Below, one piece after another: positions 1 through 11,700 of a DNA stretch of 64,000 nt. The stretch comes from Lineus longissimus (taxonomy: Eukaryota > Nemertea > Pilidiophora > Heteronemertea > Lineidae), in assembly GCF_910592395.1 (NCBI RefSeq), contig NC_088312.1:8556001-8620000 (forward strand), given 5' to 3'. Under the pieces are notes generated by a model. That model worked only from the letters and a program-made list of their open reading frames with translations. It had not been told where the DNA came from and made no database searches. The translations under genes were made by a program, and so were the position numbers. Within the stretch, counting starts at the first letter, position 1. Each line of letters opens with the position of its first letter.

Positions 1-540
1 GCCATCCTATGAATTTTAATTGCGCTTTCTTGTCATGAGATAGCAATAATTTCTAACTGAATTTATTTGACAGCGCCAGTATATAATAAATTGTGAGTTA
101 AGATAACTCTGTCTGTGGCGGAACTATCTACATCGATCTGAGCGCAGAAATAACAGACCGAATAAATCATGGAAATTAAGAAACACAATACGTGTACTTG
201 GTACTGTATCATAGCTATCAGAGCATGAATTCAGAGTCCAAACCATCCAAAAATCCAAACTTAAAATAGGGTTAACTACAACAGTACAGTAGTGGTCACA
301 AGTATCATCTAATGAGGAAACTTCAGGTGCCATGGCATTCTACAAAGTGGGGAACATTATCTGTTATGCATTTGATTCATAATCATGACACCATCAAGGG
401 GAGCATTTGGGATAAAATAAACTTAGGAATGATTTCCAATCAACTTTTTTTTCGAGACTTGAACCAGAGGCTAATGGGTTACACCTAGAGGGAAAATAAA
501 TCACCCTAGACTCATGAGGGGAGACTGGTGATTTCTTCAC
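1..540. other. Unassigned spacer at left edge
   Basis: AT-rich DNA. Short open frames occur on both strands, but none resembles a known family or has convincing splice sites. A pyrimidine-containing 3' splice site ends this stretch at 540 (see next entry). Confidence 0.4.
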
Positions 541-664
541 AGTACCTGCAGCGCAAAGTGCAGACATTAGCAGTGAAGGTGAAAGAAACGATGAGCAAAA
601 AGAAGAAGCTGAAAAAACGTTGGTGCATCTGCATGGATGAGCATCAACTGGATGACTGGTGGTG
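541..664 (+). CDS. Candidate exon of an unrecognised gene
   Basis: A 3' splice site (TTTCTTCACAG) is followed by an open, lysine-rich frame beginning YLQRKVQTLAVKVKE and ending MDEHQLDDWW before TGA at 662-664. Third codon positions are mostly G or C, unlike the flanks. A good donor, GTGAGC, starts at 662, so this is either a terminal exon or an internal one spliced just before the stop. A second frame, rich in Glu, is also open over most of it, so the reading frame is uncertain. No family is recognised and no partner exon was found upstream in the window. Confidence 0.25.
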
Positions 665-2839
665 AGCATGTCGCTTGCACTTGTCCATGGAGCCAAAGCC
701 TTAGAATATAATTATTGTCGGAAGGAACATGCCCAGGGACAGGTTAGATCTACAACACTGACTAAGAGGGGGAAATGGTATTTTGGGGGATGCGAGTACA
801 GGCAAAAATCAATTGGGATTTTTGAGACAGACATCCTTATTTTAGCAGGATTTGAGAAGTGCTGTGTATTGCATCCGAAGAAATTGCTAATCACGAAATG
901 AATTAATAGGGACTGTTTATAATGGGATGTCTATCCCAGTACCCCCTCCCCCTTGACTAAGCCTGTGGTATCAAATAATGAAATTTGGGATTTATATGAT
1001 CCAACTAAAAAATCACTTCACTTGGAAGTTCAAACCCATCATATATATAAAGTACAAATTATGGTCAACAAAATATCAAGTAATTCCATTCCTTGCAACA
1101 AAAATTAACAGCACTAACACAATACAAGTTTTGTAGCAGTTTGTCCCTCAATGTCCTAAACCACCTTCACATTGCTACATTCGTGACTACCTAGCCATAA
1201 ACTGTCCACAATTACCAGAACCTATCCTACAATGCTAGCAGCTAATGATCCGATCACCGCTAACATTAGGATCACCTCGGAACAATAGAAATCTCGAGGG
1301 AGATGACAATCGCAAGAGATCATGCTCTCATCTTGTCACAATAGAATAAAAACTAACACAATTTGTCAATGAAGTCTTTTTCACAGCCAGTGTTTGTTCT
1401 GTGGTCAGGGTGGTGTCTGTTCCAACTTAATTTGATAATGGGATATGTTTAGGGTACACACTGTTAAAGTAACACTTTTCTGGTCAAGTTCAAAAGGAAT
1501 GGACTTTTAAAGAACAGAATTTGAAAACTCATCTTTCACATCAATTTTTTTAGTATTTCTCTAAATTAGCTTAGCCAGAAAATGTGAAAATGTCAAAATC
1601 TAGGTGTTAAGACAGAATATCACAAATATCTCAGGTCAGATTTGCTGCAAAAGGTTCACGCTTGGCCGTTCCCTGTGATTCATTACCGTGGACCCAGGAG
1701 TCAAGATTCTCATCTAAATTGTCCGTCAGATGAAAGATAAGGGACAAATTGATGCGTCCGCACAATGATATGGTGAATGATGAACATGTTATTCTCACGA
1801 AAAGGCAGTGAGTAGGAAAGGTTCAAATTTGTGAAGTGAAATTTAGAATTCAGGGGGGGGGGGGTATCCCAAAGTAGAAAAGTTAACATTCAATTTGATC
1901 AAAGTCTTAAAAGGGGATATCAGTTTAACTATAATACAACAATAGTGTCACCTTTTGTGGGGCTCGGTCCCAAAAATATGTAATTATGACTTTTGGAGGA
2001 AATGTGCGAAAAACAGGGTCTTGTTATAATGTTTGTCCCACATTTTTGCAAAGAAACAGGGACATTCTAAGAATACAATAACAGTGTTATGGAGAAAAGG
2101 GCAGTAGCTTTGGTGTCGGTCGAAAATATTTCTCCTATATGATGTCGTATAGCTACTGATATGAAATAACAGGATATTTTCCAAATGACATTTTTTGGGG
2201 GATGGTGTGTGGTAAATTGGGCCCAGGTTGGCATCTGGTGCAGAGAATTCTCTCTATGCACCCCTTGATAAGAATGAAATATTAAGATGATAACAAGGAA
2301 TGACAGCCAGCTTGCAACATTGGGCAATGGTAGCATTACCATTGGTAAGAAAAATGTTTCCAGCTACAACGTGTTGTAATGAAAAATTGCTAAGTTTTAA
2401 TCTTGGGTAATGCTAGCACATACATCACACTGGATTGGTAAGCTACCATATTTCCGCAATCATACTGTCATGGCACCCGCATGCTGGCGGTTATTATTTT
2501 GAAATTGCTGTGACAAAATCTGTATAGTTGTCAAATCAAATATAATTTGTTAGATCATAGGGGCTCAATACAAGGACAATGTATTCACGATATTTAGGAC
2601 ACATTTTAAAACACACATCCGGGTCCAACACACATTCTGGGTTTTGAGTAGTCAAACCAATTTAACAGGCTTTTCAACCAATTATTTTGTGAATGGACAA
2701 GCCAAAATCAAATAAATCGTAGAAGTTTTATAATCATTTTAGTATACAATCATAACGCCAGTAAACCATTTCCTTGTGATAAAACATAATATGGAATGAC
2801 TTCATGAAGAAGAGATACAGATCCATGGATATTATTTTA
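665..2839. other. Non-coding spacer
   Basis: No supported gene is seen. The stretch includes a poly-G run near 1853-1864 and otherwise AT-rich unique-looking sequence. Confidence 0.4.
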
Positions 2840-3000
2840 ACAATAGAACCTCTCTATTAAGGAGACCCTTAGGACTGACAAATGCTGTCCTTGATAAAGA
2901 GGTGTCCTGATTAAAGATGTCAATTTTAATGGAGATGACATTTGGGACCAAATGTAGTGTCCTTAATAGAGAGGTGTCCGCTAAGGGAGGTTCCACTGTA
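2840..3000 (+). mobile_element. MITE-like element, copy 1
   Basis: The element opens with AGAACCTCTCTATTAAGG and closes with GGAGGTTCCACTGTA, which are imperfect terminal inverted repeats. The interior carries the family signatures GGACTGACAAATGCTGTCC, GAGGTGTCCTGATTA, GGGACCAAA and CCTTAATAGAGAGGTGTCCG. No protein is encoded. It belongs to a family with eight copies and one fragment in this window. Confidence 0.75.
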
Positions 3001-3121
3001 CATAGAAAACTATTGGCTAAACCTGAAATTCTTGATCATGTTCAGCACCACTTTTTGAGAATTTACAAATGCCTCCCATATCAGGGGATTTTTCTTTATA
3101 TGAATTTACAAGATTTATAAG

Positions 3122-3302
3122 TACAGCAGAACCTCTCTTAACAGACACCTCTCTAATAAGGACACCCTCTCTATTAAGGACACTAGTTTTGGTCCCAAAT
3201 TGGTTGTTACCATTTAATTTGACCTCTCTAATCAGGACACCTCTCTATTAAGGATAGTAATTTTCAGTCCTGAGGGTGTCCTTAATAGAGAGGTTCTACT
3301 GT
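3122..3302 (-). mobile_element. MITE-like element, copy 2
   Basis: Same family as copy 1 in the opposite orientation: the GGTCCCAAA signature comes before CAGTCCTGAGGGTGTCC. Both ends are preserved (TACAGCAGAACC and GGTTCTACTGTA) and start and finish in TA, as expected for a TA target site. It lies 120 bp from copy 1 in inverted arrangement. Confidence 0.75.
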
Positions 3303-3427
3303 ATTTCATCTATTATGTTCTAGTAGTTCAGTAACATTGAATGATTATTTTTGACACCATTTTTAAAAAACCAGCTACACATAAAAAAGCTCACAGGAAA
3401 TTTGCAGGTTACAGCTCATTCAGTAAC

Positions 3428-3530
3428 TAGTGGAACCTCCCTTTAGCAAACACCTCTCCAATCAGGACACCCTCTTTATTAAGACAACATTTATCAGTCC
3501 CAAAGGTGTTCTTAATAGAGAGGTTCTAGT
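3428..3530 (-). mobile_element. MITE-like element, copy 3, internally deleted
   Basis: Both ends remain (AGTGGAACCTCCC at the left, AGAGAGGTTCTAG at the right), but about 70 bp of the interior is missing compared with copy 2. The retained interior carries CAATCAGGACACC and ATCAGTCCC. Confidence 0.65.
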
Positions 3531-4934
3531 TCACAGTCTGAAAATGGACAAAGAACATGCCTGTAAAGTTCCAGCGCTTTTTGGCCTTTTAGTAATTATT
3601 TACAATATATATCATATATATATACGCAAAGATAGGCCAACCATATCAATTTCCATAATAATGCCTGGGTGCCTGGGCGACCGTCGGGAGCTAACAGTAA
3701 CAATCCAATGGGTCATCCCTGAAAATTGTTCAAAGTCTTTAGAATGAGGCGCGCTTTTGCGGCGTTCTCTTATCGTATGGTCAGGGGCGGAAAGTTAAAA
3801 CCCGTCTCTGAATATCCCGCTGAAAAGTTTTCAATTCTAGCTGAGAAGTTATTCAATTTTATAAAAAGTTCTATACACTATATATAGTGGTATTCACAAT
3901 CGCTCAGGTATACGGCAGGCGAGATATATAGATAGTCCTTACTGACCGGACATTACCAGGGTAAAGACATGCATAACTTTATGACGAGAAAAACTATTTT
4001 TACTCACCAAAATGTTCCCGCATCTTTCTCGGCATATCTTGTCAACATCTTGGGGAAATGAGAAGTCCAATTTATAGAGTAAAATCACAAAGAATAAGTA
4101 ATATTTCGCCCTTTCCAACATTTTCGCTAATGATCATCGCGCCATGCTTGTTTCAGAACTCCCTCACTTTACCGACCTTATACTAGAGCATCACTTTCTC
4201 ATTAGCCAATCCAAGGCGGGAATCTGCGATAAACCGTAGTGAGGCCTGGTGTTGTCAGGTTGAACTAAAGCATGATTTTGCAGTTTTCTGCACATAAATT
4301 ATATAATGCACATATTTCTCAGTTGCATCAAGAACCTACCCTCGATATTCATGTCACAAATATGCCAATAACTGAGGAGACTTGTCTTGAAATGCTTTCC
4401 TGTATGTTAAGAAACATTTGATAAGAAAAGAGTGGTTGCTTTAGGTGGTCCCAAAGAGTGAATTGAAGCTCCATTTATTATTAATTATGATAAATTCTTG
4501 CATTGAAAATGTAACATGAAGATCTGAGGAAGATGCAAGCTTGATCTAAGAGACAGATATTTGTTTGTTTCGTTCAAGAGATCACAAGAAGTTAACAACA
4601 ATTTGGCACATTCTAGTCACAACAAGACAATACTGCTTCATAATTTTTTTTTCAGATTGCAAAATCTTATCAGTTAGGAACACTTCTGAATGAAATAAAA
4701 ATTCAATCGCTGAATCATGGAACATGGTCCAATCACAGTAAGACCTTTTAATTTCAACAATTAATATTCATGAGGTACCCTGGGAATCTGTGTTTTTTAT
4801 TGAAATGATCATCAAGGACAGTAATCCTTGAAATGAAATGAGTGGAGAAAACTATCCCTCTACATCATTGGTGGATATTATGCAACTAGTTTTGGATGGT
4901 GACTGGGGAGAAACTGCTGCAGAAGAATCATCAA
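3531..4934. other. Non-coding spacer
   Basis: No gene is supported here. Short TA-rich tracts occur near 3605-3635 and 3880. Confidence 0.4.
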
Positions 4935-5325
4935 ATGTACCCATTGAAAGGAGGTCTATTCTCAAAATGGCTTGTCCTTCCTTTGGTGACAACCCATTCT
5001 CCTGTCATGGCAGCTTCTACTGTGTCTCAACCAGATATGGTATATGAACATCAGCATGAGCAAGGATGTTCCCATTAAGAGATGGCCTCGCCACAACAGA
5101 GCTGGTCCTTCCTGCAGTCACAACCTATTCTCATGTTCGTAGGGTGGCGTCTACAGCTTCTCCAGATGCAATAATATTGGAATATAAGCATGGTCAAGGA
5201 TGTTCCATTAAGAGATGGTCTATTCCCAACTGGGCTGGTCCTTACTTGAGTCACAACTCGTTCCGATGTTCAGAGGATGGTGTCTACGTCTCAACCAGTC
5301 ACAATATCGGAATATTAGCATTATA
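4935..5325 (+). repeat. Three-copy tandem repeat, about 131-134 bp unit
   Basis: Diverged copies start near 4935, 5066 and 5200. Each begins ATGTNCCCATTRARAG and includes CTGGTCCTT or CTTGTCCTT, AGTCACAAC or GTGACAAC, and GTGTCTACNNCTC-like blocks. The frames through the copies are open but differ between copies and carry indels, so the repeat is more likely a minisatellite than a coding exon. Confidence 0.55.
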
Positions 5326-6275
5326 CTGCCAGAGGCACCTAGCAGAAGGGTTTTAAACTAATCTTGTGGAAACCCACAGATGTTGAAGTTTAGGTGTCCT
5401 AAGGGTGGGGGGGGGGGGGTTTAGTTGTCCTAAGGGGACATAGCAGGTTGCCACTATACATGTCAGGTTGTTCAGGAGTAGAGAGGAATGACAATGACAT
5501 GTGGGTTCTTTTGTCACCTGAATAGAGTGAATCTACAAAAGACACAGAGATCAAAACATTAAAAGATGCATAGGCTGTCCTCAGTGCACTTGGACCTGAC
5601 ACCACCATCCAACCAAGGCTTTGCCAAATGCTAGCACCAGTAGGAGGTAGGGGTCATGACCAGTACCCCTTGACAAACTGCAAATAATCATAGCTTTCAA
5701 CACTGATTTCACAGAAATAGAGACATTTATTTTGTTCCAAATGTACATCATTTTACATTTATCTGTTCACATGCTACGCTGTAGCTTGGCAAAATATTAC
5801 AATTTAATGACAAGAGTTATATGACAGTGAAAACGAATAAACTTTATAAATAATTGTTATATTAATGATAACCATGTTGCCACACCATTATGCAAACTGC
5901 ACGAGTTACTGTAAAATCCATCAGGAGCCATCACAACTTTCTTTATACATGCTTCCCGAAATTGGTGGCTTGCATTTGAACTAACTTTTTCCCCCTTGTC
6001 CGTCATTAAAGGCATTCATGCGTGTTGGTCAACCATGACTACCTCCTTTGTCCCTCTACCATAAGGCCTAGTTTCCCCTTATGGCATCACTATTTCGAAC
6101 ACTCAGCGCCCCATTTCTGGAAAGGTGTATAGGCACACAGCTCTGTAATGGTACATTCTATATTACAATGCAGGAGGTGCAATGGCTCCTGTCTGGGTTA
6201 ACAGTACTGTGAAATCAATTTAGTTTTACTACTATATGTTGCTTGAAATGCCTTCTAATAAAATCTGTAGTTGCC

Positions 6276-6311
6276 TTATCTTAGATAAGCTGATTATCTT
6301 AGATAAGCTGA
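6276..6311. promoter_or_regulatory. Duplicated palindromic GATA site
   Basis: An 18-bp unit, TTATCTTAGATAAGCTGA, is repeated perfectly head to tail. Each copy contains the inverted GATA pair TTATC-TTA-GATAA. This is a plausible GATA-factor element, but no gene start is close, so regulatory function is inference. Confidence 0.3.
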
Positions 6312-8288
6312 TATGTGCAACGAATCTAGTTATAAAGAATGACCAACTTCTAGTTCTACTGGAAGACAAGAATAACCACAACCTTAGCATAATGGGAAAT
6401 ACTGGATACAACTTTACGTTGAGCAAAGAAGTTAGGGAAGAAATCTGCATTATCTGCATAAAAATGTGGCAGCGTATAAAATTTAGTGATAATGTTAGAA
6501 ATATGTACAGTGAAGACTAGCCTTGATAGTATTCTGGCTCCTTTGGCCATGTTCCAGGGGCATGGCGATGTACAAGACTTGGAGGTCAATAAGCCCTCAT
6601 AGTAGGGATGGTTTGATATAGCAACAGTGAGACATACCGATATCAATGCTCACAAGACAAAGCATTTTATGCCCTTACAACAAAGCCATTTTCTCTCAAG
6701 TGCTTTACATGAGTTTCACCACGTAACGCCCCGAACGACATTAGATCAAAAAGCACTGCTAAAACACTTACGATGTGAAGGCCTGAAGTCGGCTAGGTAG
6801 CCACACTAAAAGACTAAGTGGTTTTCTCGAGTCTATTTACTAAAATTCTTGGTTCACTTCGAAGACCTTTTTCAAATAAGGGCCAGCAACTGGCATTCTT
6901 CACCTTGATCCAAGCCTGCGTGACGCCAACTTTTTATAGATGACATACATGTAGCATACAATACAAAGGTAATGTAAAAACACATCTGGCCTAAACACAA
7001 ACTATAAAATGTCAGTAACAGAACAAACTATAAGCATAACAGAATAACTTAAAGCAATATATATATATACTAGCCATTGAATGGCTGAAGAGCAGCTGAT
7101 TCTGATGAATAATCTATTTACTGTAAACACCTTTATCACACAAGCCTAAAACTTGTAAAATTTTTGCGATAGGGTATACTATCACAAAATTAAAGGGCAG
7201 CAATTCATTCAATTTGATTGTTCTATCTTTGGGAAATGCATCCATTTGCCACAATAAATGCGGAAAATAGGTTTTTTTGCAAGTATGTAGGGCAGCAAAA
7301 TAAAGGGGTCTACAGCATTATCAAGTTACTGACTAGAAAAACCAAACTGATGGAAGTATACATAAGTTAAGGAGTCATATTACATGTTACTGCTGTGAGG
7401 TTTTATTACATTAGAAAATAGGCAAGTACATCAATGAAAAGTTGTGACTAATAAAATTTACTTGACTGGGCTATTTAAAGATTTAGCTTATCCTATTTTA
7501 GGTAAAGAGCAGGCATAGAAGTACATTTTACCTTTCAAATGAACTGGTAAGCACCGATACATTATATCACCTATGTACGAGTGACAATGTACCAGTGTTT
7601 TCAAGACCAGCCTTGGGGGAAATCAAACCTATTTACATAACCTTTATAAAAATATATACAATTATGCATCATACTCAGTAAGGAAAGAAGTATTAAACTC
7701 ATTCTGAACGCTGTCACTTATCGAAGATAGCAAGTGAGCACATGATACGTGTTGTAAAGAAAAGGATGTCTTTTTTTTCAAATTTTGACCCAGACCCTAG
7801 ATGACATTGCAGTTCAGGTCACCTGTAGCATCCCTTGTCATGCAAAACAACTCCATCTCAGACAATGTAGTGTATTGTGCAACAGAGACATGACATCAAT
7901 TTTGTCTGAGTTTTGACATCATTGCCATTATGACGTTCTTTCTGCTAGAATGCACATGCTATTGCATCAAAAACAATATTTTTAATATAAAACTGCACTA
8001 TTTCTGCCTATTAAACTATTATACAAATGAATTTGCACAAAAACCCAGCAAAAATATTTGCACACTTGTCACTATCATAAACCCAGCAGACATTCACTTC
8101 ATCGCATGCATTTGGCACATTTCATCATAACTGAGTGAAATGCACCCATCAATTTACACACTGGATTATTAATTGATGCATAGGAAACTCCAGTCATCAT
8201 AAGTTGAAACCGACTCCTAACTACCCACATACAGAGAGAGATTCTTCAAGCATATTTCAATACACTATTGCGAGGTCTCCAAGATCAA

Positions 8289-8294
8289 TTTATT
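8289..8294 (-). terminator. Possible GOPC polyadenylation signal
   Basis: The forward sequence TTTATT gives AATAAA on the minus strand, 412 bp past the GOPC stop. It is the nearest canonical hexamer I see. The motif is common in AT-rich DNA. Confidence 0.3.
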
Positions 8295-8705
8295 ATACCA
8301 TTTCACAGATGAAAATAGACATAGACTTAAGCATTCTATAATAGGAATTATGTTACTGCCTTCCTTGTCCAATCCTCATCCAATTCAAATCTAGCAACTC
8401 ACAGATGTCGTGAAACCCAGACTGACAAACATTGCAACTTGGCATGAGGAGTGAAGAATAGAATAGGAATTACATAGTCAACACCAATACTACACCTTGT
8501 ATTAAGGGACTAGAGAAAAACACTTGTTGAGAGTCTTAAATGTTGCAATCCACCAAGAACAAGAATTAAGAAAAACTTCATTATTAATTCTTGATTCTAC
8601 CTATCATTTTGCTCTCGATAAATCACATGCAAGAAGCATACAACAGACTCGACATATTCCTCAACTTGTTTCAATCAGACCAATGTTCTCAAATGATCAT
8701 CAAAA

Positions 8706-11700
8706 TCAACTGGTGGTGTTTTCCTGGCTGGGCGATCCTTCTGCATTATCTATAACACCAGACGTCTGATTGACATCGGAGAGTGCAGCGAGCGAATCTA
8801 CAAGCGGTACAGGGGAGACCTCCTCCTGGTCGGCTAGAACAACCAATGGTTTATCCAATGCTGTGTTGTCGGGCTTATTCGTCGGTGAGAAGTTGGCACT
8901 GCTCGATACGATTGCTGATAGCGTGTGCTTTTCATGAGGCTGGGGTGAATTCTCCAAACTAGAAGATAAAAGGAGACACAACGTTTAAGAATAAAGTTAG
9001 CATTATTATCACAGTTATACACTCCCTGTATGGACCTTTAGCACCAGGCACGACACACATGCCACTTTTCAAAGGGTACAACTACAAGAAGTTTTTAATA
9101 TTCAAAGATATCAACCTCTGGCCGAGTCCCCCTTTAAAGACAATATCCTCACGAGACAAACTTCGTCCCTACATGTACGGTATGTTCCAAAATGGTCATG
9201 AAGTTTTCCTCTCATCATAAGTCATCTCTGCCACCCTGATTGACCGATACACTGACGGGTGAAAATGCAAACTATAACACCTGATCACCAAAGGTGTAGG
9301 CCGCATGTCCCACAACGAAACTTCCCCAACATTCAAACTTTGAAAACTTTGCCCACAAATACTGAAAAGAAAACAGGTTTAAGTTACGATGCAAGCAAGG
9401 AGAGAGCCCTCACCAACTCACAATAGCAGAATGAGATGCAAATCCCTACCACCAGTCTCAAGTATCATTCTCAAAGGATTCAATTCAATTGTTTAAAACC
9501 TTTGCAGTTCAGACATTACTGGTACTGGTACCATGAAAAACTTCTCATGGAGCTTCATGGAATTTTCAATAAAGATTCTAAAATTCTTTCCACGTTATTG
9601 GAAATAGAGGTAGAACGTTTTAATCAGTCAAGCTGGTTGATCAACAGAAAATGTCATTCAATTTAGCATTTCGACGATAAGCTGATTGATCAACAGAAAA
9701 TGTCATTCAATTTAGCATTTCGACGATAAATTTTAGACTTGTAGTGTCATCATTAGTAAATCTAGATCGAACAACAAGACAATATGACTACCAGTAAGTC
9801 AAAGTTAACTCTCACTTTATAGGTACACGCTGTTATCTAAGTTTCTCTCACAAAATAAACAAACCTAGTCGGTACAGTACGTAATATACTAAGAAAATCC
9901 TCGAAATACAGATATCACCCTGGAGGCTAAACTTTCAGAAAGCAGTGCAACATCCCATCGAGGACCCATAGGAGAGGGTAGACAGAGCCACAGCTTTGAA
10001 AAGTAGTCTCCATTCCGCACAGACCCAATGAATTAAGAAGATCTAAATGAGTTCATCTAATCGAGGGCAGCTATAATAAAGTCCTTCTTCCTTTAAAATG
10101 TTTTGAAACGATGCTATGTCAAGAAGTCTTATAAGGCATCTCCATAACAGAAGTGGCTGATGCAACTTTCCTTGGCTAACATAACACTTTCCATCCAATA
10201 TTCTAAAACGTTGCTGGGCCACAAAAATTCTTATCAAGAGCTACCCTCTAACGAGCTGGAATTGAGTCCATTTTCAAGCTGTTCAAAATGTTTCATAACT
10301 TTATAAAAGCTTATCCCCCAAGGTGATATAAAGCAACTAAAACTTATAAGGAAATCACCTAATCATCATAGCATGCCAATCAGAGTAATGATATAAACAT
10401 GGTACCTTAACGTTTGGAGGATCTGTCAAAATTAACGAAGGAGTAGAAATAGCATTAACTTATTGGAAGGGAGGTGTACAGCAAAGGTGGAAAGACTGAT
10501 TTGTTCTGGGGGCTGATACTCCTAATGCAACCAAAGCAAGGAAAGCTCTGGCTGAGCCAGTTTGTGGTTCATTGTGCCAAGGGTATGAATGGCCCGTTTC
10601 TACCGAGAGTGGCTTTAAAAATACACTCAAATTCGCTATGATTGGTGTAACATTATAGCTTATTTTTGTATGGAAATAACCACACTGCATGTTTGGATTT
10701 TTGGGCTCCGTGAAGTAACTAACTTAAGGCATTGACACGTCTACAACAGCTGGAAAGAAGAATTCAAAGAAAATACTCCACATCAAGATTTTCAGTAAGA
10801 AATACAGAAATGTGAACTCAAGAAACTAATAAAATCATTAATCAGGGTTTAGAACTCATCATTTGTACGCGGGTTAAGAAAATCACGCCACTGCGATGTT
10901 ACAATCATGCCAAAACAACATTGTATGGTTCCGGTCCTAGGAGCGAATGCCACACAATTTTTGAATTTCGTTTACCTTCAAAGACTAGCTTCTCTCACAA
11001 ACTCAAGCAGATTTGGACTGGTGTGCAATATAAATTTAGAAGACAGTGAGACAGGGTGAACTTAAAATCCATTTTCGGGTTAAAATACAAACTGATAATT
11101 TTGGGGTTGGACAGCGGTGGTGTTGTGGTGAAAAAATATTGAAATAGTGGTGAAACTTAAGTAAAAAATTATTTGAAAAAATTACAACCCATGATGTTCA
11201 GAACCTAAGGAATTTAGACTCTATGTCTCCACTAGTTAAATACAGAGATCATGGTGATTGGAAGTAACATCATCAAAATATTTCAATAATTACTGGTAAC
11301 AGGAATTTGCAAGAAGGATTTTTTATTTCTTACACAGCTTTTTTAACTTTCCTTTGCCAAAAGGCAGTCAGTCAAAAAGCCAGACTTTACGTGAAGAGAC
11401 AATTATGAACTGGTTTCAACTTGGATGGGAAATGGACGACAAAAGTTAATTCTTTTTGCTTATGGTAGATAGGTACCCAATAGACTTTGGTTGTTTTCTT
11501 CATAGCGCAGACAGCCACAACTCTAGGCATAACCTTGGCGAAGTTATGGCCTCCAACTCACCTTGCAGCAGTGTTACGACTTGAATTTCTGGAATGTTCC
11601 CCCGATGCTGCCATCATATCATTACCTAAACTGTTGTGTTTGGCGGGCGAGAGGCCACCATTCGATTGCCCTCCACCCTGCCCTTGACTACTTTGACTAT

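Larger units (their letters stand above)
5326..8705. other. Spacer, probably partly GOPC 3' UTR
   Basis: No coding sequence is supported. A poly-G run lies near 5405-5420. The right-hand part should be GOPC 3' UTR because the GOPC stop codon is at 8706 on the minus strand; how far the UTR reaches cannot be read from sequence alone. Confidence 0.4.
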
